Assembly (NCBI GenBank): GCA_003508835.1
Contig: PUFA01000012.1
Location: forward strand, 19,510,001-19,574,000
DNA length: 64,000 nucleotides
Direction of reading: 5' to 3'
Origin: Eonycteris spelaea
Taxonomy: Eukaryota > Chordata > Mammalia > Chiroptera > Pteropodidae
Shown: positions 11,995 to 22,564 of the stretch, piece by piece
Numbering within the stretch: position 1 is the stretch's first letter
Layout of the letters: each line of letters opens with the position of its first letter
Program-made: the position numbers and the translations under genes
Notes under the pieces: generated by a model
Told to the model about the DNA's origin: nothing
The model's input: only the letters and a program-made list of their open reading frames with translations
Database searches by the model: none

Positions 11995-12945
11995 CAGACA
12001 GAAAGCCATAAGGAAACAATTAACCAAATGAACTAAACAGATGTTTACAGATCATTCCATCTAATAGCTGCAGAATACACATTCTTCTCGAACACACATG
12101 AACCATTCCCCAGATAGATCATATGTTAGGCCACAAAACAAGTCTTAATAAATTTAAGAATATTGAAATTATATCAGGTATATTTTCTAACTACAGTGGT
12201 ATAAAACTAAAAATCAATTACAAGAAGAAAACTGGAAAATTCATGATTATGTGAAAATTAAACAATGTGCTACTAAAAAACCAAGGGTTCAAAAAAATTT
12301 TTTTAATCTTGAAACAATAAAAATGGAATACAACATACCACAAAAGCAGTTCTGAAAGGGAAGTTTAAAGTTATAAACACCTACATTAAGAAAGAGAAAG
12401 ATCTAAAAAAAACAACTTAACTTTAGAGGAATTAGAAAATCAAGAACTAAGCCGAAAGTTATCCAAATAGAGGAAATAACAAGGATCCAAACAAAAATAA
12501 ATGAAATACAGACTAAAAAGATGATAGAAAAGATCAATGAAACTAAAAGCCAATTTTTTAAAAAGGTAAGCAAAATAGAAAACTTTTAGCTAGACTCTAA
12601 GAAAAAAAAGAGATATGACTCAAATAAATAAAATTAGAAATGAAAGAGGAGACAATACAACCGATACCACAAAAATGTAAAGGATCACAAGAGATTTCCA
12701 TGAACAATTATATGTCAGCAAATGGAACAACCTAGAAGAAATGGATAAATTCCTAAAAACAAACATCCTACCAAGAAGAAATGAAAATCATGAAGAAAGA
12801 GAAAATCTGAACAGATTAATTACTAGTAAGGAGACTGAATCAGTCATCTAAAACCTTCCAACAAACAAAAGTCCAAGACCAGATGGCATCACTGGTGAAT
12901 TTTACCAAATATTTAAAAAGAATAATACCAATCCTTCTCAAATTC

Positions 12946-13000
<55 letters not shown>

Positions 13001-13425
13001 CCAAACTTGTTTTACAAGGTTAGCATTACCCCGCTACCAAAATCAGACAAGGACAACACGAGGAAAGAAAATTATAAGGCAATATCCTTGATAAACATAG
13101 AGGAAAAATCCTCAACAAAATATTAGCAAACCAAATTAACAGTAAATTAAAAGGATTATACATGATCAAGTGGGACTTATTTCAGGGACTTGACATTGGT
13201 TCAACATCCACAAATCAATCAATGTGAAACACCCCATTAACAAAATGAAGGATAAAAATCATATGATCATCTTAATAGATACAGAGAAAGCATTTGATGG
13301 AATTTAACATCCATTCATGATAAAAACTCTAAACAAAGAAGGTATAGAGGGAACATAACCCAACATAATAAAGGCCTTATATGATAAGCCTACAGCTAAT
13401 ACCGTACTCAAGGATGAAAGCTTGT
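11995..13425 (+). mobile_element. L1 ORF2 fragment (endonuclease end through early RT)
   Basis: The fragment is a plus-strand piece of L1 ORF2. It opens in the endonuclease region ('AACAGATGTTTACAGATCATTCCATC', 'CAGATAGATCATATGTTAGGCCACAAAACAAG'), passes the linker ('GAAATACAGACTAAAAAGATGATAG') and enters the reverse transcriptase. The fingers/palm motif equivalent to [12 protein letters not shown] is present near 13,276-13,310 with substitutions. It stops before the FADD catalytic box, where unrelated DNA takes over. A (GA)24 array sits inside it. Many in-frame stops and indels make it a dead fragment. Confidence 0.9.
12950..12997. repeat. (GA)24 microsatellite inside the L1 RT region
   Basis: This is a perfect GA array. 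At this position L1 normally reads an A/G-rich stretch ('CCAAAAAATTGAAGAGGAGG'), which may have seeded the expansion. Confidence 0.97.
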
Positions 13426-13790
13426 TTAGATTTCAAAGACTTTGCAATGGTAGCCTGGCCTGCCCTTTCTGTGTGATGTGGAGAGGTCAGTTTGAAACTT
13501 GAGAGCATTCCACACTGTATCGCAGTTCTCAATGCTCTTGCTTAGTCGATTCTGGTCAGTTTCACTCTTGGGCCACTCAGAAGTGGGTCCACGACTTTCA
13601 TATACAGATTTAAAGAATCCCTCTCCTCTGATATCACCTCTTTGCTGCCATGTGCTTAATGTAGAGCAGCAACGGTCAGCAGGTTCCAGCTCACAAACTC
13701 CACAGTGTGTGGTTTTACATGTGTGACTGTGGGTGGGAGTGCCTCCTCTCTTTATAGTTACATTGATAATAACAGTAAACACTGGAAACA
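13426..13790 (-). other. Unexplained 365-bp segment interrupting an L1; 121-codon minus-strand frame
   Basis: L1 RT sequence stops abruptly at about 13,425 and L1 3' sequence resumes near 13,795. The segment between is not L1 and is not a repeat I recognise; it is more G+C-rich than its flanks. Its minus strand is open for 121 codons from an ATG at 13,791 to a stop at 13,426, with a Cys-rich patch (residues about 24-42) and no named domain. I see no clean poly(A) tail and no flanking duplication. It could be filler DNA captured at a break, a scrap of a processed transcript, or a genuine exon, though no splice context is demonstrable. I do not assign a function, and coding status is doubtful. 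Confidence 0.35.
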
Positions 13791-13794
13791 AACA

Positions 13795-14350
13795 AAGAAT
13801 ACTTTACTGTATTAAAAATGAATGAACTGTGGCTATACACATACACATGCATATACACATTGTTGAGTAAAAAAAAAAGAAATAGCAAGTCACAGAATTC
13901 ACATACTGCAGATCTTACTTTTATGAAGCTCGAAATATAGCAAAAAATAATCTACATATCATTTACGCAAGTATACACATATGTTAAAAAAAACTGCTTT
14001 ATGAAAAATAAAGATACAGGGGCAATAAAGGAAGGTCACACAGGAACCTTCATAATACTGGCAATAGCCTGTTTCTTATCTTTGGTGGTGGGTTACTAAA
14101 TTCATTTTATTACGTTTGCTAAACACATACCTGCCACATATTTTTATCAAATATTATGTACCTATCTTAATTAGATAGATTCTACATGTGCCAATAATAG
14201 CCATAAGACATTGTACATAAAAATAAAACAAGAAGACTATTACGTATAGCACAGTCCTATATTGAAAATGTACTGTGTATATTTATATTTATATAATTAT
14301 ACAGAAAACTGTAGAGAAAGTCTGGAAGCACATATCACACTCTTAAGAGT
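13795..14350 (+). mobile_element. L1M 3'-end fragment
   Basis: 'TGAATGAACTGTGGCTATACACATAC', 'TTGTTGAGTAAAAAAAAAAGAAATAGC' and a decayed 'GGTGGTGGGTTACTAAATTC' follow the usual order of the L1M ORF2 tail and 3' UTR. It probably belongs to the same copy as the upstream RT fragment, with about 1.5 kb of ORF2 missing. Confidence 0.7.
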
Positions 14351-14455
14351 AGTTAAGTTTAAGGAGTGGAACAAGGTGGAGGTAGACTCTCCCTGATAGC
14401 TTTATGTACCACTATTCTTTCATTTTGTAATGATGTGTTACTATTTTTATTTAAA

Positions 14456-14476
14456 ATATATATATATATATATTTC

Positions 14477-14512
<36 letters not shown>

Positions 14513-14516
14513 GAAA
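14456..14516. repeat. AT-rich array with a perfect 44-bp palindrome
   Basis: A (TA)n run at 14,456-14,472 is followed by TTTCCTTT (14,473-14,480), (AT)14 (14,481-14,508) and AAAGGAAA (14,509-14,516). The 44 bases 14,473-14,516 equal their own reverse complement exactly, with no spacer. This is the architecture of a small palindromic AT-rich repeat that can extrude as a cruciform. Confidence 0.97.
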
Positions 14517-14519
14517 GAA

Positions 14520-16015
14520 CTGTTATGTCAACACCTGTCGCAAACAACTCTTTGTTAAGTTATATGAGCTCAAGCTACCAAAAAGTGGCATCAATTTATT
14601 TCACCTACATGGTTTCCCTTTCACTGGAGATATTTCGACATCCCTTCCCAGCCTGGGGACTAGCTATAGGAATCTCACTACTAGAGCTGAGACTAACATC
14701 CACATTCTCTGAGTCTGGGCTTACTTCTCAATATCCTGAACCATGCTAATTATGACCTGCTTGCCTTTTCAGGGGACTTTCAGATACATTCAAGCAGAGG
14801 GCAAATCTGTTAGCCTGTGGCACAACCAGCCTGCAAATTCAGTGTCACATACATAGTGACAGCTCTCATGGTATTTAACTTTTTCTTAACCTGTTATTAA
14901 CATTTAATATTAATCATCTTCACATAAAAACCCCACTTCTCTTTGAAAATATCCAAATATGGCAACACAGCCTATATTCTCACATGACAGAAATGTGCTC
15001 AAGGCCTATAGCAGCTGCCCTGCAAACAAGGCATGAGAATTTTAGTTATTCAGCTTGTTATTTAGTTATTCCTTTGTTCTTTCTTTTGTCTCCTTTACCC
15101 TAAGACTAAGCAAGAGTTTCCGTTTATCAGCACACTTGAACTGCCATCTTTGTTAAAGAAGAGTTAAAAGAGAGATAGTTTCCATCTCCATATCTCTAAA
15201 TAAATCAGAAGATCTTTTTTAAGGCCACATGTTTTAAGTGAATAAGAGAAAGGATATTTCCTTGTTGAACTGGTTTCTTTCCCTGTGGGTTCAAATTAAG
15301 AAAATAATTAATAAAACTGAATCTGAATTAAATAAATTTAATTTAACGTGATTCAATGAAACTAATCATAACAAAGACATATCTGAATGACTTCAAATAT
15401 TTGAATTTGAGACTAAAGGAATTTTTGAATGCTCCCCTGTAATAATATCTATAATAATTTCCAATTATCTTTACTAATGATTTTGATATTTGTGTAATCT
15501 AGAAGTCCTTACTATTGCTTCCTTTCTATGACTTGTTATATGACTGAGCTAAGATAACATGTCATTTATCTAATCATAGGTACCAAATATCCTTAGTCAC
15601 CCATACGGATACATAATTTTGACATGTTTAAGTGAAGAGAAAATGAAAAAGAATGACAATAACCTAATTCCTCTAGATTATATACCTCATTTTAGTCCTG
15701 GTCTTATTCTCTTAGGATTCTAGATGCATAGCAAAGGCTAATATTTTGGCCATATATGATATAACCAAAAAATACTTGAGGGTTTAGATGAGAAGTTTCC
15801 TATAAAATACTTTTTTGAACGTTCAGAAAGGTTTTTATTAAACTTGCTAAAAGTATGTCCTCTCAAAAGGCTGTCAGGGGTTTATTTCCCTCAATTCCGC
15901 TTGTGAGATTATAGTCGCTATCCACAAGATAATCCGTGATTTGATTATTTTCCTAGAAGACTTCAAATAAAAGTAGAAAAGAATGAGGAAATAAGAAATG
16001 AATTTTGGCAAAATA
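14520..16015. other. No gene or recognised repeat
   Basis: The frame at 14,366-14,749 only exists because it reads through the TA array, so it is rejected as coding. Bases 15,290-15,420 are unusually rich in TAATT/AATTA motifs. No element family is recognised. Confidence 0.5.
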
Positions 16016-16019
16016 CCAG

Positions 16020-16170
16020 TGATACATAGTAATAGTTAAATCTCACAGCAACAGCAGTACTTTTTGTCCTATTTGTATGTGAGGAAATCAAAACTTAGAC
16101 TGATGAAATAACTTGCCTAAAGTCACATAAACAGTAAATGACAGTCAGAATTTTAACTCATATTCATATG
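16020..16170 (-). repeat. MIR SINE, antisense
   Basis: 'AAATCTCACAGCAACAGCAGTA', 'GTGAGGAAATCAAAACTTAGAC' and 'AACTTGCCTAAAGTCACATAAACAGTAAATGACAG' follow MIR in reverse orientation. Confidence 0.8.
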
Positions 16171-16204
16171 CAAAACCTCATTCCATTGCCAAGGTTCTGG
16201 AAGT

Positions 16205-16375
16205 GTGAGACCCTCAGCATCAGCATCACCTGGGAACTCCCTACAAATGCAAATTCTCAGTTCTCACCCTAGACCTTCTAAAAAAGAAAGTCCATGTGTA
16301 GGGCACATTAACCTATGTTTTAATAGGCTTCTGGGTAATGCTGATGCACGCTCAAATTTGAGACACACATCACTG
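16205..16375. mobile_element. MER5A-type hAT-Charlie MITE
   Basis: 'CAGCATCAGCATCACCTGGGAACTCC' followed by 'AAATGCAAATTCTCAG' and the distal 'TCTGGGTAATGCTGATGCACGCTCAAATTTGAGA...CACTG' match MER5A end to end. The left terminal bases are degraded. Confidence 0.85.
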
Positions 16376-16619
16376 TTTCAGGCCAATTCACCAAAAAGAG
16401 AGGACACAGACCTAGTGTTTAAATGAGAAAAGATGCTAAACAGGGCAGACTCTTCATACAAAGAGTGCAGGCACTGGATGGCCTCTAGCTTAGACCCCAG
16501 GAATAGCCTGAGAAAATGATGCCTACTTATAACTATGCTTCAAGAATAAGACTTAGAGGATATTAAAGAGGTACAGTTGATACCCTAAAGAGAGATGGAC
16601 AAAGGCTGATAACTAGTCC

Positions 16620-16740
16620 AGTTATAAGACTCAGAACGGTGAACCTATTTGCTCCAAATCACGCAACTGGTTGGCTAGCAGCAGAGCCAGAAATAGAACA
16701 CTGGTTTCTCAGTAACTAGTTTGTGCTTGTTCTATTAGGT
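16620..16740 (-). repeat. MIR fragment, antisense
   Basis: 'CCAAATCACGCAACTGGTTGGCTAGCAGCAGAGCCAGAAATAGAAC' is the reverse MIR sequence around CAAGGTCACACAGCTAGTAAGTGGCAGAGC. Confidence 0.65.
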
Positions 16741-16744
16741 CTCC

Positions 16745-18825
16745 AATTATTTTGCTCTACTTCTCATTAACCAATAGATATAGCACTGTATTTTTTCTCT
16801 TCCAAGTCACAACGTGGAACTGAGATGATTTTAACTTTGAAACTGAAAATGATTCCAATATTTTATTCAACCTTTCTACTTCCTGGCTCTGGGCCAAGGA
16901 AGCCAGCCACCTGTTCTTAATCTATTTTTATCAGCTGGAGAATAACTGAGCGAGAGATGCCAGCAGTAACCTGGTCCAGAAATAGGGCATGGGGCCCCCT
17001 GTTAAGGAAGCTGAAGGAGGCAGGAAAATTGTGGGGACAGCTGGCAGGCAGAGGTGTAATCAAGAATGAAGACGCAGCAAGTGCCTGCTGTCATCTGGAA
17101 CGTTTTCCCTTCCTAGTTTCCCACCTCATTATGAGACAGCCTTGTTGGAAGAGGCACTATGAAGGAAATAAAAATCAGATATAAGGGACCAGAAATGTTG
17201 CCAGTGACGACAATAGATAGAGGACAGGGACGGAAATTGGGCCCAAGGTAGCAGAAGAGAAATAACTAAAACCCCAGGTGACTGGGCTCCTGGCAGGGAA
17301 GTGTGGGGGAACAGAATTCAAGTTGCTCCATGGGTTTTCCAGATGAGAAAGAGAAGAGATGGGCAACGGAGAAGAGGATTCATTCAAATCTTAAGAACCG
17401 CCAGGTGAATTGGAAAAGGGAAGAAACCTATCCATGCAACTGCGAAGTGAGAGCAAGAGGACGAATCTGACTTCCTGGCTTGGGGTTGGGAGAAGTGCTG
17501 CAGGGGACCAGGGACAATCTGAATGAAAGATGCAATGCCAATCTGATAAGTTAATCTTGGTCGTAGATAATTAAAAGTGATTTTATTCCACACAGAATAG
17601 CACTGTGGCTTGTAAGATGGTAGAGAAAGATGAGGAGGCAGGTTGGTACGAAGAAGACAGCATGACTCACTCCCTGATAAGAAGTGGCGTGAGGCGGCTC
17701 AGGGAAAGGAACCATGAGTGAGTGGGCTCACGGAGCAAGGAGTGGGGCACATCAAACCAGCAACCATGTTGGAAACCAATTATAAGATAAAGAAGAGAAT
17801 GTAGAATAATCCCACGTAGTATCAAATTAGGAAGATACGCAGAGTCAAAAATAGGGATACAGGGAGCAAGGATGAATAAAGCAGGAGGTGAGCATCAAAT
17901 GGCCAAAAATGTCAGCTAGCATTTGTGGCTTTCTAAATTAAATAAGAGCTGCTTCCATAAATGGGCTTCCTGGTTTAATGGTTAGGGTCAGAAATAGGCA
18001 AGTACCAGTTAGGTGGCCTTAAATGACTTCTTCTCTTTCAGTGGCAGTCAGAGTACCTACAAAGAAAATGACTGAAATTTTTTCTCTAGTGCCACACCTC
18101 AACTCCCACCAAGTGATTGTGGAAATCAAATTAAGGGTGACGTATGCAGGAAAAGCCATGAAACACAAGGGGCTCTTTAAATGCAAGGTGATGATATGAT
18201 GATGATATCGTTTCATTAATGCTACTCTCTAATGTGTTGGTTCACTGAGGGGGGTATGCTTGTGGGCTGTTAGGCTGAATGGGGGAAAAACTTAGTAATA
18301 ATACTCTTAAAACAGATGGTAAGTTCAGGCAAACAGTACAGTGAAAGTTCCCCTTATCTGTCTGGGATTTATACACCCATTATCAAAGCCACCAACTGTT
18401 AGACGAGTGATTTTCTTCAATTATTCCTACTGCAACAACAGGAGGGCTGATTTCGCTTACAAGATGCAGCATGCACCCCAATTACTGTCTCTGACACTTA
18501 GTGCAAAATGGATGAATATCTCATTTTTAGAGACTCTATTGTTCTTAAGACAGATGAAAGAGAATCAGAGTCTGCTTGCCTCCAGGACCCTTTGCGAAAG
18601 CTATCCACTGGGTTGTAAACTCCGTCTTATTCATGTCTTTATGTACAAAGAGCAAGGAGGTCTTCAGGATAGGTCTAAGCATGAGAATAGAAAACCTGTT
18701 GCTAAAACAAATAAGCTCCTGATGTAGACACTGCTAATTGTCTACCTCGTGGCCATCACTTCCCCTCCTAACACTCACCCTTCTCCATTCCTTTTTTCCC
18801 CAACTCACACACATACTTCTTCCTT
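16745..18825. other. No gene or recognised repeat over about 2 kb
   Basis: Bases 16,930-17,760 are purine-rich and moderately G+C-rich with short frames on both strands, none of which I can link to a protein. A 128-codon plus frame at 18,341-18,727 shows no domain. At 17,964-17,990 a TGGTTTAATGGTTAGG string looks like a tRNA-Glu B-arm fragment by chance and does not fold as a tRNA. Confidence 0.45.
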
Positions 18826-18829
18826 ACTA

Positions 18830-19255
18830 ACCTGATTTGTTTAGGGTTGAAATATGGCCCTTTAAAATACAGCTTCCCTTATAGACAGTGGTGGTCTTAG
18901 CGCACATGTCTGACAAGTGAATGATAGGCAAAAGTCCCTAAGGCAGATAAAAAAATTCCCTGGACAAAAAACTTAAATCCTTGCTAAAAAGCACGCCTCC
19001 ACCATTCACCTCTCTCCCTGAAATCTTGAGGCCTAGAGATATACCATCTTTGACCATGAGTTGACAAGCATGAGAATGAAGCTGGATCCAGTAAGCATGG
19101 AGAATATGGAGACGGAACCTGAGTCCCCAAGGGCATCCCTGGGCAGCTGCACCAGCCCCTCTCTGCTTTCGATTGAGTAAAACAAATCCTTTTTTAAAAC
19201 TTCTTTTAGTTGGCCTTTCTTTAATTTTCAGCTGAACAGATTCCTAATTGACAAG
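18830..19255 (+). mobile_element. MLT1-like MaLR LTR (diverged)
   Basis: The 3' half is recognisable: 'CATCCCTGGGCAGCTGCACCAGCCCC', 'GAGTAAAACAAATCC' in place of the GAGATAATAAA region, then 'TTTTAGTTGGCCTTTCT' and 'CAGCTGAACAGATTCCTAATTGAC'. The 5' half is poorly preserved. Confidence 0.6.
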
Positions 19256-19259
19256 AGAA

Positions 19260-20335
19260 CCTTTTTAAAGGGATATCGGCTTGTGAGCCATATCAGGTCA
19301 TGTGAGCCATTTACTGAGAAGACAATGAAGGCAAGTGAGAATGATAAGGAAATTCATATGGGCTGATGTTTACTCATACATCAGCATTTTGACATAAGCA
19401 GAGAAGGCTAATGGCATTTTAAAGGCAGCAAACTGTGTACATGACTCTTGCAGGATTGTTGTGTCTATTAACCTATGAATATTTACTAAGTCGTGTTCTG
19501 CACCTAGTGTCCTCTTCCTCCTTCTTTTGTCAATACCGTTTCTTTGGAATGCCAAGATTATATTCATTGGTTAAAAAAAGAAAAAAGAAAAAAAAAGAAA
19601 GGAAACTCACCTCCAAGGATCTCAAAGTGCTTCAGGCCTTAGCAACATCTGTAGAGACAAATATCATATGTTCATTGGCTGAGAACTTTCTCTAAGTTAC
19701 CCACTCACTTAGTGATGGAGGTAGTAATAAATACGGGTCTGTTCTACTCTTTTTAAAACTTCTATTGATTATCATCTAATGTGGACAAAAAACTTGGCAA
19801 GGCAAGCAAAAATGAGCTGAGTTCCTAGCACTAATAAAATAACATCTAATGCTAGCCATAATTATGTTGTGCAGCTTCATAATTATACTTATAATGCACA
19901 TAAATGATGGTAATTACTTGTATACAAACAAGCCACTGTTCATCTTTTTCCTCATTCTGTTCATTTGCCAATGTCTAGGAAAGCCCACGGAACTGTTATT
20001 TTAGCATCTTCATATAGACACATACAACTGCACTAAGAAAAATATAAAGTAGACCAAATATCTGGACCTTCTTCTGGCAAAGCTGTGTGACTCTTGTTCA
20101 TGGCCTGCCCTCCCATAGCCCTGCCCATTCGCTGACCTGTAGCACTGAGGTTTTACTCCTCCACCCACACTCCAGAATCCTAGCAATCAGTCCTCTCCTC
20201 ATGCTCACTTTAAAGTTGCTGAAACAACAAAGCAATATATCCTAGATGCTAGAGAGCTTTAAAAAGTAAGACTTCCCAGCCACTGGACCAAAAAAATTAA
20301 AACATTACCTATGTAGTTCTATGTGCCCAGCGTTC
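19260..20335. other. No gene; short A-rich run
   Basis: An A/G-rich simple stretch lies at 19,571-19,605. The overlapping short frames at 19,370-19,695 have no recognised domain. The rest is unassigned. Confidence 0.5.
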
Positions 20336-20339
20336 TCCT

Positions 20340-20535
20340 ATGTGTTTTATACATGTTCACTCATTTATTCTTCAAAACAACCCTATAAGGCAGATACTAT
20401 GGTCATGGTCATGCTCATTGTACAGGGAGGAATGGAGCTATGCATAGGATAAGTAGTAGCACAGCTAGTAAGTGGCAAAGGCAGTCTGACCTAAGCAGTC
20501 TGCCTCCAGAATCTGGACTCCTAAATGCTAGGCCC
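20340..20535 (-). repeat. MIR SINE, antisense
   Basis: This is one of the better MIR copies: 'CAAAACAACCCTATAAGGCAGATACTATGG', 'CACAGCTAGTAAGTGGCAAAGGCAG' and 'GTCTGCCTCCAGAATCTGGACTCCTA', all in reverse MIR order. Confidence 0.9.
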
Positions 20536-20539
20536 TACA

Positions 20540-21050
20540 CTCTCCCTCCCAGGACATTGTAGGAACCCTACTGGTTATTCTCTGTCTCTCCCCGAATCCC
20601 CAGAACCAGTTTTCACCCTTCTCTGCCTTGCTCTATGTTCTGGCACGCTGGACCCTCTAGTCTTGCCCTCTGGCTTCCAGTTGGGTCTGGCCAGTGGAAA
20701 GGGCTGACAGGAGATAAGAGGGATGGAAAGAGGACATGTATTCCCCACTCATTCCTTACCTCACGACAGTGTGAGCCATGGCTACTTCTTCAACAGAGAG
20801 CCACAGCTCCGGCTGGGCAGCCACTCTGCCCTCACTCCTGCTCTCCATGGCCTCTGTTAGCACCATCATCTCCTTTCTCTAGGCCTAGGCGAGTTGATGT
20901 TTCCCTTCTGTTTCAGCCTCTATGTTCCCCATCCTTCACTATTTGCCTTCACGCTGTCAACACTTTGTATTTCCTTATTTAAACTTTTTTCACCTAAAAC
21001 TTGTAAGTATGTCATCTATTTTCTTCCAAGATTCTGACCTATAAAAAGGT
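20540..21050 (+). other. Pyrimidine-rich LTR-like stretch, family unassigned
   Basis: 'TCTCTAGGCCTAGGCGAGTTGATG', 'CCCTTCTGTTTCAGCC', then 'TCAACACTTTGTATTTCC' resembles the 3' part of an old mammalian LTR whose name I cannot give. The two overlapping plus frames here (20,525-20,707 and 20,635-20,982) read as Ser/Leu/Pro-rich chance frames. Confidence 0.35.
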
Positions 21051-21149
21051 TCATATGACAAAGATGCCCCCCTGATCAGGAGTGCTAGTCTCAAGGAAAG
21101 GACACACCACTGTGACACAAAGCTCCATATCCTTAGTCTCATCTGAGTT

Positions 21150-21445
21150 CTTCAAAATAGGTTAATGGACTAGAAACAAAGAGCTATCCTTTAAAATAAT
21201 AAAAGAATCAATACGTCAGGAAGTTACGAATATGAATGTATATACATCTATTTTAAAAGTTCAAAGTATATGAAACAGAAGTTTACAGGACTAGAGGGAA
21301 ATAGACAAATCCAGAATTCTAGCTGGAGATTTTAACATAGCTCTCTCAAAAATGATCGAATAACTAGATAAAAAATTAGTGAAGACATAGAAGATCAGTA
21401 CAGGACCCTCCTTCACACCATTACCAACAACATCTATCTCACAAG
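21150..21445 (+). mobile_element. L1M ORF2 endonuclease-region fragment
   Basis: 'AATCCAGAATTCTAGCTGGAGATTTTAACATAGCTCTCTCA' matches the L1 'ATTATAGTTGGAGATTTCAACACCCCTCTCTCA' segment. It is followed by 'ACTAGATAAAAAATTAG' and 'ATAGAAGATC'. The copy is short and broken. Confidence 0.75.
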
Positions 21446-21649
21446 ACACATCTTTTTTGGTATTTAGAGATAATAATTTGAAATGTTAGCATACTGGTAT
21501 TATTGTGTTTCAACAAAGTGCCAGTGAACCATGAAATTCCTTCACAAGGAGTATGTGAAGAGGAGAGGGCTCTTGAAACTTGGAAAGGCGTGTAAAGGGG
21601 GAACTTATGAAGAAGCCACATTAAGGAGAGACCGGAAGCTCAAAATACA

Positions 21650-21900
21650 GAATCTGGTTTCTGATTCAATCCATTTATATAAAGTTCTAAATCGCATCCA
21701 TGATATTAGAAGTCAAGATAGTGCTTACTCTTGGGAGATAATGACTAAAAGGTAGCACAAAGTGGACTGCTAGGATGCTGGTTATATTTTGTCAATTGAT
21801 CTAGGTGCTGTTACACTGCTGTGTTCAATGCTATACCCTCACGATTTGTGCATTTTTTGGAATGCATATTATTCTTTTGAAACAAGCATTTTTAAAATGA
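21650..21900 (+). mobile_element. L1M 3'-end fragment
   Basis: 'CCATTTATATAAAGTTCTAAA', 'AGAAGTCAAGATAGTGCTTACTCTTGGG', 'GCTGGTTATATTTTGTC' and 'TTTGTGCATTTTTTGGAATGCATATTATT' follow the L1M tail exactly in order. Confidence 0.85.
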
Positions 21901-22189
21901 CAAACTCTGTGAACTTCACACTTTAATTTCAGTTCTTGGCTTATCTTCCTGAATGTTAGTTGAAATGGAGAACACACACGAAGATATGTAATTTCCTATT
22001 GTGCTTGGCACATATGATTAATGAAGAACTCCAAATTATGAATTTACCTGCAAAGTAAGTACACAGGAATTCATCTAATAAAATAAAACTTTTATAAGTT
22101 CAGGTCTTCCTACTAAATGGGCTTACTGATCCAAGTTTTTTATCCTTCCTATATCCATGTACTGTATATGAGACTTTGAAAAATGTTTC

Positions 22190-22560
22190 CTCCTGCCTTC
22201 ACTGATAGAGTATATTTTCTCAATCCTTACCTTTGGACTAGATTATGTGACTTTTTTTGGCCAATTATATATGGGTAGAAGTGATAGTGTGCTAGTTCCA
22301 AGCCTAGGCCTTCAGAGACCTTGTGTATTTCTGCTTACTCTTTTGTGCCTCTGTGATTGCCTTGAGAAGAGTTTTCTCCGGATGGTCACCGTCCTTTTAT
22401 CCTGAACCTCAGAAAGAAACACATGGAGCATGCCTGAGCCAAGTGGACCCTCACCTTGAATCAGAGACATCCAATAAACCACAGACATTAAGCTAAGTAA
22501 ATGCTTATTGTAAACAACTGAGAACATTTGTAGTTGGCTGTTATGCAGCAATAACTAACC
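22190..22560 (+). mobile_element. MLT1-like MaLR LTR
   Basis: 'GACTAGATTATGTGACTTTTTTTGGCCAAT', 'AGTGATAGTGTGCTAGTTCCAAGCCTAGGCCTTCAGAGACC', 'CTGCTTACTC', and a 'TAAATGCTTATTGTAAACAACTGAG...GTTATGCAGCAATAACTAAC' end follow MLT1. A 79-codon minus frame inside it is incidental. Confidence 0.8.
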
Positions 22561-22564
22561 ACTA

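Noticed and set aside
13499..13726. 75-codon plus frame overlapping the unexplained 365-bp segment
   Set aside because: It overlaps the longer minus-strand frame and looks less coding-like; at most one could be real.
14366..14749. 127-codon plus-strand frame
   Set aside because: It is kept open by the TA array, which encodes an Ile/Tyr run; no domain and no coding signature outside the repeat.
17964..17990. tRNA-Glu-like word TGGTTTAATGGTTAGG
   Set aside because: Only a short match; flanking bases do not form an acceptor stem or anticodon arm, so it is not a tRNA or clear tRNA SINE.
18341..18727. 128-codon plus-strand frame
   Set aside because: No domain, no conserved motif, typical chance length for 64 kb on six frames.
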